DNA from: Ceratopteris richardii
Lineage: Eukaryota; Streptophyta; Polypodiopsida; Polypodiales; Pteridaceae
Length of the DNA: 64,000 bases
NCBI GenBank assembly: GCA_020310875.1
Contig: CM035444.1
Coordinates: 113,082,295-113,146,294, forward strand
Reading direction: 5' to 3'
The position numbers were made by a program, and so were the translations under genes. This document shows positions 37,198 to 48,300 of the stretch, piece by piece. The notes below the pieces were generated by a model. That model was not told the origin of the DNA and searched no databases. It was given only the letters and a program-made list of their open reading frames with translations. The first letter of the stretch is position 1; each line of letters starts with the position of its first letter.

Positions 37198-37535
37198 TCA
37201 GCGATTAATCTAGGGTGTCGTCTACACCTCTCCAGTTGTAGTCTCAGATTTTCACAAAACTTGGTGAGCATACTCAAGCTATTTCAAAGATCAAAACGGC
37301 TTCGCTCTATGGTGCCAAAATCATGATCTGAGCTCGTTTGGACCTCCGAATGCACTATCATAGCACTTGTGTAGGCTATTTCATCTTTTTATGCCAAAGG
37401 TATATACCTATTTTGGTTTGCCAGTATAAGCATCTCAAAGTTTGCTACAAGTTTAGTAAAACTCGTCTCGGCAGTTCCGTTCAACTTTTTGAGATACAAT
37501 CAATTTTTTGCATCAAGGTATTTTAGTCACCAGCC

Positions 37536-40500
37536 ATGGCTGAAAGCAATGATGTATTTCGTATGTTGGGTGTTGAGGATAAGTTGGATGGTACCAACTA
37601 CCCATTGTGGGCTTATATGATGCGACATGTATTGGTTGCAAAAGGGCTATGGAACATTGTGTAGGGTGTTGAAAAACGTCCTATCACACCTCCAACTGTT
37701 ACAACTACAGGTATTGAAGCTGACGCAGAAGGTGTCGAAGATGATGATATTCTGCATATTCCTGTTCGTGTAGCGATTTCTGCTGCACCTACTCTAGAGC
37801 AGATTCATTGGGATGGCAGAGATGCCCAGGCACATGCACTGATAGCTTTCTATTGCAGAAAGATCACTCTAGGCAGAACAGGTCCATTATGCGAGTTGTT
37901 GATCAAGCATTCCTGGCTAGTCTGAAGGGCAAAGGAAAATTGAGCTCTTCAACTAGTAAGCAAAATTCTGCTAATTCTGCACAATCAAAGAGGGAAGACA
38001 AAGATGAAAAGAAATCAAAAAAGCAGAAATTGTTCTGCAAGTATTGTAAAGGGAATGATCATATCATAAAGAACTGTCCAAAACTGGCTGCTAAAGAGGC
38101 AAAGAAGAAAGAGGCTGGAATGGTTGTTGTAGAAGCCTCTACACCAAAAACGGAGTCTACTAATCTTGTGTAGGAAGAAGAATGGACATTTACTACTGTT
38201 TGTAGTTTTGACACATCTTCTCATGAGCAGTGCATGTCTGTAGTAGACTCAGATGTTTGGTACTTTGACAGTGGGGCGACCAAACATATTACCTCGTAGT
38301 GTAGTTTCTTCTCTTCACTCGAGCCTGCCCCTACAAGGAATACTGTTACATGTGCCAACAAGTCCTCTTATCCTGTTATGAGAGTTGGTATGGTAGTTCT
38401 TTCACTTTGTCAAATGCTTTGTTTGTGCCAGGGATCAAGAAAAATATGTTATCAGTTTCTGCATTATCCAAGATTGGCTTGGTTGTGAAATTTGTTGATG
38501 ACAGATGTATAGTTCATGATATGTCAAATGGCGATGTGATTATTGCTTTTGGCATTTTATGTCGTGGGTTGTATAAGCTCATAGTCTATGAAAGATCTAT
38601 AAATGATTTGGCATGTGCAGTACATGATTCTTAGGCTATGTCAGATGCAAAGCTTTGGCATGCACGCTTTGGTCATCTGAATTTTGCTAGTTTGCTACGC
38701 ATGCAGAAATCTGAAATGGTATCCTCTTTGCCCAAACTTGAGGCACTGGGAAAAGATTTTTGTGAAGGCTATATTTTGGGCAAAATGCAACGTTCCTCCT
38801 TTCCAAAAGATGGTTCAGTTCGGGCTACTCAGAAATTGCAGCTTGTACATAGTGATGTCTGTGGTCCTATGCAGACACCTTCTTTTGGAAATTATCTTTA
38901 CTTCGTGACTTTCATCGATGATTTTTCTAGGCATGCATGGGTATATCCATTGAAGGCAAAGTCCGAAGTGTTCATGTGCTTCAAATAGTTTTTGGTTTCG
39001 GCTGAAAATTTGTCAGCATGTAGAATGGGCACCCTCCGTTTTGATCGAGGGGGGGAATATATGTCTTCTGATTTTAATGCATACTAGATCAACATGGGAT
39101 AGAACACCAGTGTACAGTGCTGTATACACCTCAACAGAATGGAGTTGCTGAATGAAAGAATAGGTCACTCACGGAGATGGCGAGGTGTATGGTCAAGAGT
39201 CAGGCTTTACCACATAGTTTTTGGCTTGAGGTTATCAGTTTGCATCATATGTACTTAACAGGTGTCCGACTAAAGTGCTGCAATCTATCACTCCATATGA
39301 GGCTTGGCATGATCGCAAGCCATCTGTTGCACGTCTCCGTGTTTTTGGTTGTTTGGCATATGCATTAGTGCTTGAACAACATCGCAGAAAATTGGATGAT
39401 AAAGCAGTAAAATGTATTTTTGTTGGGTATAGTTCTGAAAGTAAAGGCTATTGTTTCTATCATCCACAAACTAAACGCATTCTGGTTAGCCATGATGTTG
39501 TTTTTGTGGAAGATGCTATTCAACCATTGCTTTCATGTACTAAGGAGACATCTGTTAGCTCCAAAGACCTGTATGGTACTTTGCTGCCTCTTCTTACAGG
39601 TGGATAGTCTAGTGCTGGTCCTAATGAGGCAACTTCTCAGCCTTTGCAGGTTTCAAGTGATGATGCAGATCATTCCATTTCTGATGCAGATTTACATGAT
39701 GCACTTGTTGATGATAGAGGTGATATTGAGTAGGCAAAAACTATGCCAAAATGGATGGTGCAGACTTTGCGTGACAACAAATTAGATGCATCTCTGCCAT
39801 ATCGTACTCGTTCAAGCTCTCATAGTGCCTCCTTTGCATTAATTTGCTATGCTATGGTTGTATATAGTCTCTGTGATGAGAATGAGCCTGTTTCGTTTGA
39901 TGAAACACAAAATTCAAAAAATTGGATGGCTGCTATGCAATTTTAATATGATGCTATAATGAAGAATGGTATATGGTCTTTGTATGGCTTGCCTCCTGGC
40001 AAGAAGGCCATTGGCACTAAGTGGGTTTACAAGTTGAAGCATAAGCATGATGGAAAAATTGACAAGTATAAGGCTAGGCTTGTTGCAAAGGGTTATGCGC
40101 AGGAAAGAGGCATTGATTTTGATGAGACCTTTGCACCTACATGTCGTATGACTACTATTTGGAGCATCTCTGCACTTGCAGCCCATCATGGTTGGAATGT
40201 ACATCAGTTGGACATTAAAACTACATTTCTGAATGGTGACTCCCATGAAGAAGTGTATGTTTTTTAGCCCCGTGGCTTTGTGTAGAAAGGGCATGAAAAC
40301 CAGGTGTGCAAGTTAAAGAACGCATTATATGGTTTAAAGCAAGCACCACGTGCTTGGTATGAGAAGATACATGCCTATCTGATTGCACATGGTTTTGAGA
40401 ATAGTCCAACTGAAAGCACCTTATATGTTAAGCGTGCTAATGATGTGCTTCTGATCATTGTTGTCTATGTTGATGACATGCTGCTCACTGGTCCTATTGA

Positions 40501-41345
40501 GAAGCATATTGCTGATTTTAAGGCTAATTTGCATGCCTCGTTTGAGATGTCTGATTTGGGGCATTTGCATCACTATTTGGGCACTTAGTTTATGCAAGTT
40601 GATGGTGGAATGGCTTTGTGTCAAATGAAATATATTGACACATTATTGTAGCATTTTGGCCTTGAAGACTGTAAGCCTATTGCCACTCCTATGGAGATGC
40701 ATTTGATGTTGTTCTCTATCAGTAGGTTGTTGGATGCCTGATTTACTTATGCATTACTCAGCCAGAAATTCAGTTTGCTATCTCACAAATGAGTAGGTTT
40801 ATGTATTGCCCAAGAGTCAAGCATTGGCAGGCGATTAAGCTCATCTTTTGCTACTTGAGTGGTACTCAACTGCTTGGGTTGTTTCATCCCAAGGGGAGGA
40901 TCACTACCACCATATTTGCATTTTTTTTTAACTCTGATTAGGCTGGTTGCTATGACACTCGTGTGTCCACTCGTGGCTTTTGCTTCATTCTTGGTAGCTC
41001 ATGTATATCTTGGTTGAGCAAGAAGCAGCCTACTGTGGCCACTTCCAATTGTGAGGCTGAGTATGGGGTGGCTTTCACAGCTACTATTGAGTGTGTGTGG
41101 CTTAGACGCCTTATGGTTGATTTGGGTGTTGGTCAGTCTTCTGCCACCACCAACTTCACTGATAGTTAGAGTGCATTGGTAGTTGCGAGGAACCCTGTGT
41201 TCCATGCTCGCGCTAAGCACATTGAGGTGCATTATCATTATGTCAAGGAGAGGTTTTCTGCTGGGGATATCAGCTTGGCATATGTGCTCACGCAGGAGAA
41301 CATTGCAGACATTTTCACAAAGGCTCTACCTAGGGAGAAGTTTTA
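37536..41345 (+). pseudogene. Copia H gag-pol
   Basis: Gag starts near the ATG at 37,536 (MAESNDVFRMLGVEDKLDGT, then NYPLWAYMMRHVL). A CCHC knuckle CKYCKGNDHIIKNC lies near 38,040. Protease SDVWYFDSGATKHIT is near 38,260. GAG-pre-integrase (LWHARFGHLNFASLLRMQK) and integrase (LVHSDVCGPMQTPSFG, FIDDFSRHAWVYPLK) follow at 38.6-39.2 kb, then RT at 39.95-40.65 kb (IGTKWVYKLKHKHDGKIDKY, VHQLDIKTTFLNGD, ALYGLKQAPRAWY, YVDDMLLTGP) and RNase H at 40.9-41.34 kb ([33 protein letters not shown]-like). It is one polyprotein region, as in the family, with several breaks. Confidence 0.9.
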
Positions 41346-41462
41346 AGCTTTCCGCAAAGCTTTGGGCTTGCTTCCTTTCATGGAGTTATTTCCACATAGC
41401 TTGGCACTTCCTTATACATGAGTGCCAGCTCCTTGTTCACTGCATCACTCCCAGGGGGGATT

Positions 41463-41692
41463 TGTTGATATATTTAGGTAGTGATGTGTGTGAACACACT
41501 AGGACTACCGGGGCACTTTTTTCCCTCTTTAGGAGGTTTTTTTCCCCGGCTTCTATATACACCTATTGCCCTAACGGGCTACTTATCTTTGTACATTCTA
41601 GTGGTAATACATTCAGTATTTTGTGTTGAGCTCCAAACTTCTTTCTCTTCCTTGTGTTGTTTGCGTGCTTCTGCAGACGTCTAACTCCAACA
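41463..41692 (+). repeat. 3' LTR of Copia H
   Basis: Partner of 36,950-37,180, preceded by the polypurine tract at 41,453-41,462. Confidence 0.95.
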
Positions 41693-42194
41693 ACTCTTGC
41701 CTTTGCCTTTGCTAGCATATAGGATGTGTGAGTGACCATCCTTCTTGGACGTGTCTCCTATGGCAGCCTCTTCTACCACTAGTTGTGGGATCAACTCCTC
41801 AAGAGTTGGTAGAGGATCTCTATAGAAGATGGTAGTAATGAGGGTTTTCAACTTGTCTTCCCCTCTCATCCCATCAAGAGTAATCTGCACAGGGTCTTTC
41901 TCATCTACTTTGTAGCCAATGGATGCAAATTCCTCCCTCAACTCCTTCACCCTCAAGGTGTAGTCAACAATAGGTTGACCACTACCCTTCTTCAAAGAAT
42001 GGAGTTCATTCGTGAGCTGCATCTTTCTATTTCTTGTGGAAGTGGCATATATCTTTTCTAAGGCTCCCAAACATCTCTAGCACAATCAAACTCTCATATA
42101 TGACCAATCATAGAGTTAATGATTACCTGTGATATGTAGAAGATAGCTCTCTGATTCCTTTCCTCCCAATCCTTCAGCATCTTTGATTCTTGAC

Positions 42195-43008
42195 TGATTG
42201 AATTTAATCCCTCAGATTTTCACACTAGAAGTGAAATGAACCCAATATCTAGGTCCCTTCATACACCTTTTGTGCTACCCTATAGCGAAGCTTTGATTCA
42301 CCTACCTTACACTATTGCAAATCACCTAAGCTTTTAGCCACACTTATTTTGGTTCATAAGCCTTCCAACAAGCTATAGAATACCTCAAATGGAGCTATTT
42401 ACATTAGTCAAAAACTTTGTACAAAATAAACTATATAGATATGTAAGATATGGAAAAATTAGGGTTATAGAGATACACCCATTTCTTTGCACATAAAATT
42501 TATTTCAAGAAGGCCTCTTAGGAAAAGTAAGACACATATAAGCTAAAAATTCTCCTTAAATCTCTTGAATTGGATATGTACACAAAGAGTTACAACTGTT
42601 ATAAATAGACTATGTCTATACCTACAAGAGAGTAGAGGGGGTGTGGGCTTGATAGCTCCTCCTTGCCCCTCCTCTCTCCATGTAAATTCGTCCTCTGTGT
42701 TTTTCCTAGCTTGGACTCCTGGGCTTCAGCTCCTTGAGCATTGGATGATTCTCTCCTTGAACCTCCTTGAGTATGTGTCTCCTAGTCTTCAATGACCTAC
42801 AACACTTCCATGCATTTGATGACTCTTCACCTTCTCTAATAGCTTTTGGATAATTCTATCAAATTTTCCACCACCTTAGGACTACAGTGCTTGACCTTGT
42901 TTCTAACCTTGAGACTACCCTAAGTGATCGAAGTTGTGTTTTTTTTCCACATTAAGGTATTTTGACCCCTTTCTCCACCTAGAGCTTGCATAGTTCACAT
43001 TTTCAACA
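42195..43008 (-). repeat. 5' LTR of Copia D
   Basis: 814 bp, about 100 bp longer than its partner because of a segment near 42,720-42,840 that the left LTR lacks. I do not recognise a primer site beside it. Confidence 0.88.
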
Positions 43009-44051
43009 AGACCTGTGTACTACTTGGTAGAATGTGGATACAATCAGATTCATGCAGATCCATCCCTTTTTGTGAAGAGGAAAGGTAGCAAAAATGTTTT
43101 AGTTCGTATGATGATTTGATCATTACAAGAAATTATGAAGCCAACATAAAGGAAATAAAGAGGAAGCTTGGATGTGAGTTTAAAATGTCTTATTTAGGGA
43201 TTTTAAGGTACTTCCTTAGGATTGAAGTACTATATAAAGAGGAAGGTATATACTTGATGCAAAGGAAATACATTCTAGATCTTTTGAAGAAGTTTGGCTT
43301 GTGTGATTGCAAACCCATTTCTAATCCATTAGAAGTAAACGTTAAACTAAGTGCTCATGAAGGTGAACAAGTGAAGGATGTGACCATGTATAAGTCAATA
43401 ATTGGTTCTCTCTTGTATGCTACTATGACAAGAGCAGATATTGCACATGTAGTTGGAGTGTTATCTCAATTTTTGTAGGCACCAAGAGTACCTCATCTTG
43501 TTACAACCAAAAGGGTACTTATGTATCTCAAAGGATTAGCAAATGAAGGGCTATATTCAATCCCTTTGATGATGGATTAAATGTACAAGCTTATTGTGAT
43601 GCTGATTGGGTAGGTTCTAAAGATGAGAGGAGGAGCATTAGTGGATATGGTATCATGCTAGGGAAGATGAGCATCTCATAGATGTCAAAGAAACAAGCAA
43701 TAGTGGCTCTCCTCGATTGAAGCTGAGTATAGAGGCTTATCACAAGTCTCATGTGAGCTTATTTGGCTCAAAAAGTTATTTCTTGATCTTGATTTGCACA
43801 TTAAGCAATTCCCTATTTTTTGTTAGGATATAACTAGCATATGCTTGGCTCAAAATCCAGTGTTTCATGCAAGGTCCAAGCATATAAAAGTGCATTACTA
43901 CTTTATAAGAGACAAGATCATATCAAAGGATGTCAAGGTGAAGCATGTCAATACAAAGGAACAATATACATATATGTTTACCAAAGCTTTGGATGGAGTA
44001 AAACTACAAAACTTCAAGGTAAGCATTGGAATGAAGGACCTAGGCATTGAG
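43009..44051 (+). pseudogene. Copia E RT and RNase H (right piece)
   Basis: Begins inside the RT with HADPSLFVKRKGSK, then IKRKLGCEFKMSYLGILRYF and YILDLLKKFGLCDCKPISNP at 43.1-43.35 kb, SIIGSLLYATMTRADIAHVV near 43,400, and RNase H with YCDADWVGSKDERRS near 43,590 and a NPVFHARSKHIKVHYYFIRD segment at 43.85-43.92 kb. It continues the RT cut at 32,679. Confidence 0.84.
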
Positions 44052-44064
44052 ACTTGAGGGAGAC
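44052..44064 (+). promoter_or_regulatory. Polypurine tract of Copia E
   Basis: ACTTGAGGGAGAC directly before the 3' LTR start TGTTGAAAATC. Confidence 0.85.
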
Positions 44065-44753
44065 TGTTGAAAATCAAGTCTCAACCATGCAAAAGGACTC
44101 ATCCACAAGTTTTGCAAGTGGACCAATCTAGAAGGAGGAACCAAGATTGTGGAATCAAGTTAGAAGCTCCACCAAACTCAATCAAATTCAAATCTCATCA
44201 ATGAACCACCAAAAAGTGCACCTACATTGATTGGTGGGTGGTTAACTAGATTGCAAGAAATGTAAAACTCTATATAAGCACCAACCCACCTTTGTCTCTT
44301 GAGTTATATGCGTTCCATGAGTTTTCCCACTTAGTTTAGTGAAGTTATCAACTCCAACAAGTAGCCTCCTTGCTTGCTTAGCTCATTTCCTCATGCTTTT
44401 GCTCCTCTCTATCTAGAGTTGTAAAGAGGCTTTTTCAAATCTGATTGTACCAGATTGCAGAGCATTGTTTGTTCTCTCACTGTACTCATTTTCCTTGATT
44501 TGAATCTTCATTTTGTCTCTCAAATAGTGCCCCAAAGTGTGCAAAAGTTTCAAGGTATTTGAGGCTTGGCTTGTGAGAAATTGCTAAGTTTGTGAAGCTA
44601 TATCTCTGCACATAGGCAGAGAGTGTTGCAAATACATAGCCTATTTTGGAGTGCTTGTTTCTCCCACTTGGAATATCCATTTGGGATGATTGAATTCATG
44701 TTGGGTAGCTCTTAGAGTCTAGTGTAATTCTTCAAAGTTTCATTTTAAGTCTT
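44065..44753 (+). repeat. 3' LTR of Copia E, cut by Gypsy F
   Basis: Starts TGTTGAAAATCAAGTC after the polypurine tract. TATATAAG at 44,271-44,278 is a good TATA box, so transcription in an intact copy would start near 44,300. The part from 44,310 onward matches 27,960-28,400. The match stops around GTCTTTG, where Gypsy F's LTR begins; the LTR end would lie beyond the window. Confidence 0.85.
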
Positions 44754-45345
44754 TGTCACTCTAGCACAATGGTGAGTACCAACGTGAGAAGATTCACCTC
44801 ATAATTGTCAATCCGTGGAGACGTGAGGACTAGTATGAAGACTATGAGCAAGTGAAGGCACAAGTGCGTGAGTGAGAAGCACACAAGCATGCACACACGT
44901 ACACACACACGCACACACAAGGCAAGAACAAGGAGAGGAACAATGGAGTTCTTTTCATTAATCAATAGGTCTCTTACATAAGCTCAATTCACAAACAATC
45001 TAACCCCAAAAATGAGCTCTCTAGCTCTTTTTATAGTTTTCTAACTAGCTTTGGTCTTGTCCAGACCTAGTGTCCGGCCTAGTTAAAAATTAGGTTCTAG
45101 AGTCTATTTGAGGGCTCAAACAGAGTCTAAAAATTATGAAAATTGATATGTCGCTAGTTCTAATACTCCTCAAGCTCGAGGACTCCTCGGCTTGCACAAA
45201 ATGGAGTCTATTCTACCAAAAACGGGATTTACAATGTTTGTGTAGTGATTAAAATCACTTGAGTCGTAAATAGTCCGTGGGAAAAAAATGATTTGGCCTT
45301 GTTGCCGTATTGTGCATGACTCCTCTGTTGCTTTGTATGCCAACA
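44754..45345 (-). repeat. 3' LTR of Gypsy F
   Basis: The sense start TGTTGGCATACAAAGC is fixed by the polypurine tract. The other end is placed at TGTCACTC because homology with Copia E's LTR stops there; an alternative is TGGTGAG at 44,770. It contains a (CA)n tract near 44,886-44,920. Confidence 0.72.
45027..45035 (-). promoter_or_regulatory. TATA box in LTR of Gypsy F
   Basis: Sense TATAAAAAG, about 310 bp inside the LTR: the expected U3/R position for a Gypsy LTR of this length. Confidence 0.6.
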
Positions 45346-45360
45346 CGCCCCCCTTCCTAG
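45346..45360 (-). promoter_or_regulatory. Polypurine tract of Gypsy F
   Basis: Sense CTAGGAAGGGGGGCG directly before TGTTGGCATAC. It overlaps the very end of the 1,392-residue ORF. Confidence 0.88.
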
Positions 45361-48300
45361 CGTCTGTCGCCCCTGACAGACCTTTGTTCTCTCGGGTGGT
45401 CGATATAGTATTGGATGACATTGGTGGCCAGTTCATGTTCTCCTATCCTTAAGCCTCTTGCTAGATCAGCTTCCAATGCATCCCAATTTATTGCACCAGG
45501 GGCCTCTGGTTGCGGGGTGGTGTAGTACTCAGAGTACATTGCTTGTTCACAAGCAAAAAGATGGAGCAGATGTGTTGGCTTCGGTGCGAAAATCTCCGAG
45601 TGATACTCCCAAAAACCTGATCTGAACATTTCTTCGAAGGTCTGTTTGTAACAGGCAGGGAGGTATTTGATGCGTGCATGCCAGGCGTAAGCCACATGAA
45701 TACTGGGGGTGGTGCTCATGTCATACACCAAGTCATAATTTCCATTGCTAAACCCCGGGAGACGTACTTGTGGTGCGGCTGCGTTTCTAAAAGTTTTCAG
45801 GACTACTTGCATCATATCTAAGATTTTAAGCATCATTTGCGCTGCTACATCTTGCATGGGCTTCAAGCGCGGCATCCAGTGGCGAATGGTTCCCATCATG
45901 TATGCTACCGACGGTGGTCCCTGTGGTTGCGCAATGTACGGGTAGTTCAGCCATTCCTTGCATTGCGCGTTGTTCTGTACTTTGATATTGAATGCCTTCC
46001 AAGACCTGCGGCGTGGGACTGGACCGTAGCATGGATTGTATAGGAGGTGTAAAGGCGCGTTGTTCCATGTGCGTAGCATTTCTGGATATGTCTCTAGAAG
46101 TTTCTGCCGCCAGGTGGGTTGACGAATTTTGCCTTTTTGCACCTCTAGAGGAAGGTCTTCGGGTTGAAATTGGGTCGCAAAGGTAGGAATCTGACCTGTG
46201 ACTCTCTGTATTTCTGCATTATAATCAGCCAAGATAATATAATACGGCCTGTATTGGAGTTCAGATGAGAGGATCAGGCGTCTCGATGACAGGTTCTTGA
46301 AGTAAGCCGATTGTAGCACAGTTTCCTCTATGACCCTCATGGCCTGATTTTGCACTACTGTGCGCTCTTCGTGCGAACTCCCGATTTCCTCCACTTGACG
46401 TAGCCATGGAGGCCGTGGTGCCTCGAATGTGTCCTGAGCTTCTTCTGTTTGTTGGCCTCCTGGGAATGGTTGTGGATCGTATTCTTCGTCAAACGTTTGT
46501 TCCACAAGAATGTGCACTACTTCTTCGTTAGTGGGAGCCTGTGGAGGGGAAGGTGGTCTCTCATATTGTAGTAGACGTGTTTGCAATTCAGTGACCTGTT
46601 TCTGGAGATCTTTTATGGCCTCTGAGTCTGTGAGAAGTGAAGCCGCGGAGGGGGTGGTTGGAGAGGTTGCTGTTGGTCCTTTTTGGTGTTTCTGCTTCAA
46701 TTGTCCCAGTTCCTCCGATAGCTTATCATGTGCTTCAAGCAGCATGGCATAGTCTTCCAATATGATCTTGATATTATCGGGGGTCACTACCTGAAACTTG
46801 GATGGGCTGATGGGTGCCCCCGGTGTGCTCTCAATAGCTGCCTCCAGGTTCTCTTGATTTTGTATTTGCAGGCGTCTATTCTCTTCCTGAGCGGCCGCAA
46901 GATGGCGTTTGAGTAGAGCCATATTTCGCTGAAGTTTTGAGTTGCGTTCCAGCTGTGTCCGTAGGTGACCTTCTACCACCTGTATCGCTTCCTGATCTGT
47001 GTTCTGTAACTGTACCTCCAATATGCCATGAGCTTCTTGGAGAGTTTGGAACTGTGTGTGGAGGCGAGCATTTTCCTCCTCTAGTGCCGCGAGGCGGTGC
47101 TGTAGTGTCTCTGAGTGCTCGTGCAGGCGTTCGTTCTGTTGCTGGAGCTGAATGTAATCTGTCCTTAAATTTGATATACAAGCCAGCATGGTGTCCAATG
47201 CATTTCCTATAGATGAGTGGGTGGTGTTTACAGTGGGAGATGCATGGGAAGGGAATTGGGGAAGGGGAACAGTGAATGATGTGTCTATGGAAGTCGTGTG
47301 TGTGAGTGAAATTGGTGGAGGGGGAATGGGAGGAGGTGGAATCATGGGGGGAGGTGCCGTGGGTGGTGAAATGTCCATACCTTCAGGAGTGGGTGCGAGT
47401 GTGGGGTCTGCCATATACATTGGAATGGTAGGTGGTGTGTGTGTGGAAGTGGTGAATAGATGAGAAGTGGGGTGGGGAGCTGAAAAGAAAGGAAATGGTT
47501 GAGACCTGGGTTGAAAAGTTCTAGCAAGGGGGTCATGGAGGGATTGTAGAAATGGAGAGATAGAGGTCAGGGGTTGAGGTCGTAGGTTTGAGGAGGGCAT
47601 GAAGGGTTGCGTGGTAGCAGGAAAACCCATGAATGTGGATCTAGGGTCAGGATGACCTATGGTTGAGGGCATGGGGGATGGTTGTCCTAGGGCAGGCTCT
47701 ATGAGCGGTTCGGTGGATTGCATAGTGATGGGGGTTGCTTCAAAGATCGGGTTATCTGAGGTAGAGAATAGGGTGGAACTAGAGATGGGAGTACGGAAGA
47801 TGAAGGTTGGTTCGGTGGGTTGAGTGGTCGAGGTGATTTCAACTGTTTCTGCTCTAGGAGGCGATGGTGGGGGTGTGGGTGGTAATGGCTCGGTGGACTC
47901 CTCATGGGTGACTGGGTGCTCTTGGCTAGCCGTTTCGGTTGCTTGGGAGGTTGTCCTGATGGGTTCAGATGTAATAGTTGGCTCTTCTGCAGTTGTGATG
48001 GGAATCTGGATATTCTTACCTGAGCGTGGTCGTGTCTGGAACCTTCGTGGGTCATATTGAACTGGAGACCTCCGAATGGTAGTGCGCACTGCTTCCACTA
48101 CCCCATATGTTTCTGCCATCAATAAGAGACCTTCCCTATATTCTGAGTCAACTCCTGCTTCTTCCAACAATTGAGTCATGAGTACTCTGCTGCTCTGTTC
48201 GGTGAGCAGTTGTTGCGATCGCACTCTTTCCATAATTTGATACAGCCTTCGGAGTTCTGCTGTATAGGCTGGGGCTTTAGTGGTCTCCTCTTCATACGCT

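Larger units (their letters stand above)
36950..41692 (+). mobile_element. Ty1/Copia element 'H', structurally complete, 4.7 kb
   Basis: LTRs of 231 and 230 bp at 36,950-37,180 and 41,463-41,692, a perfect ACTCT duplication on both sides (36,945-36,949 and 41,693-41,697), primer site, gag-pol in Copia order, and a CCAGGGGGGA polypurine tract before the 3' LTR. I count about 18 differences between LTRs by eye (roughly 8%), so it is not recent. It is inserted in the gag of Copia D in opposite orientation. It looks complete in outline but its frames carry a number of breaks. Confidence 0.94.
33392..42180 (-). pseudogene. Copia D gag-pol (interrupted by Copia H)
   Basis: Gag with STRNRKMQLTNELHSLKKGS and YTLRVKELREEFASIGYKV at 41.7-42.07 kb; a CCHC knuckle CFICGKHNHISSNC near 36,780, beyond the H insertion; protease KWYMDFGCSNHMS near 36,610; GAG-pre-integrase near 36.1-36.25 kb; integrase ELIHSDVWGPSREASLGRAR and FIDEHSRKVWLYI at 35.8-36.05 kb; RT with KIRLVAKGFTQTQGVDYAET, YQMDIKNAFLNGELQEEVF and YVDDLLVTGDDDVRIR at 34.1-34.9 kb; RNase H with DNMSSRHIANDPMYHARSKH at 33.35-33.74 kb. 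Reading frames are largely retained in RT but broken elsewhere. Confidence 0.88.
32680..43008 (-). mobile_element. Ty1/Copia element 'D', both LTRs, inserted in E
   Basis: LTRs at 32,680-33,391 and 42,195-43,008 share both ends (TGAT.GAATTTAATCC on the left, CACATTTTCAACA on the right) but differ in length through indels. Flanks are AGACT on the left and AGACC on the right, a 5-bp duplication with one change. A polypurine tract (sense CTTGAGGGGGAG) precedes the 3' LTR at 33,392-33,403. Internal order on the minus strand is gag, knuckle, protease, integrase, RT, RNase H. Copia H is nested in its gag. Old and broken. Confidence 0.88.
27960..44753 (+). mobile_element. Ty1/Copia element 'E', split by several insertions
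   Basis: The parts are: 5' LTR remnant 27,960-28,450; the LTR/primer junction at 29,554-29,611; gag to RT 29,640-32,679; RT to RNase H 43,009-44,051; polypurine tract; and 3' LTR from 44,065. Inserted in it are Copia I (left edge), solo LTR G, Copia D at 32,680-43,008, and Gypsy F, which cuts the 3' LTR at about 44,754. RT sequence reads RAWDQR before D and a DADPSL-type motif after it, which supports one element. Broken in many places and older than all its guests. Confidence 0.8.
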
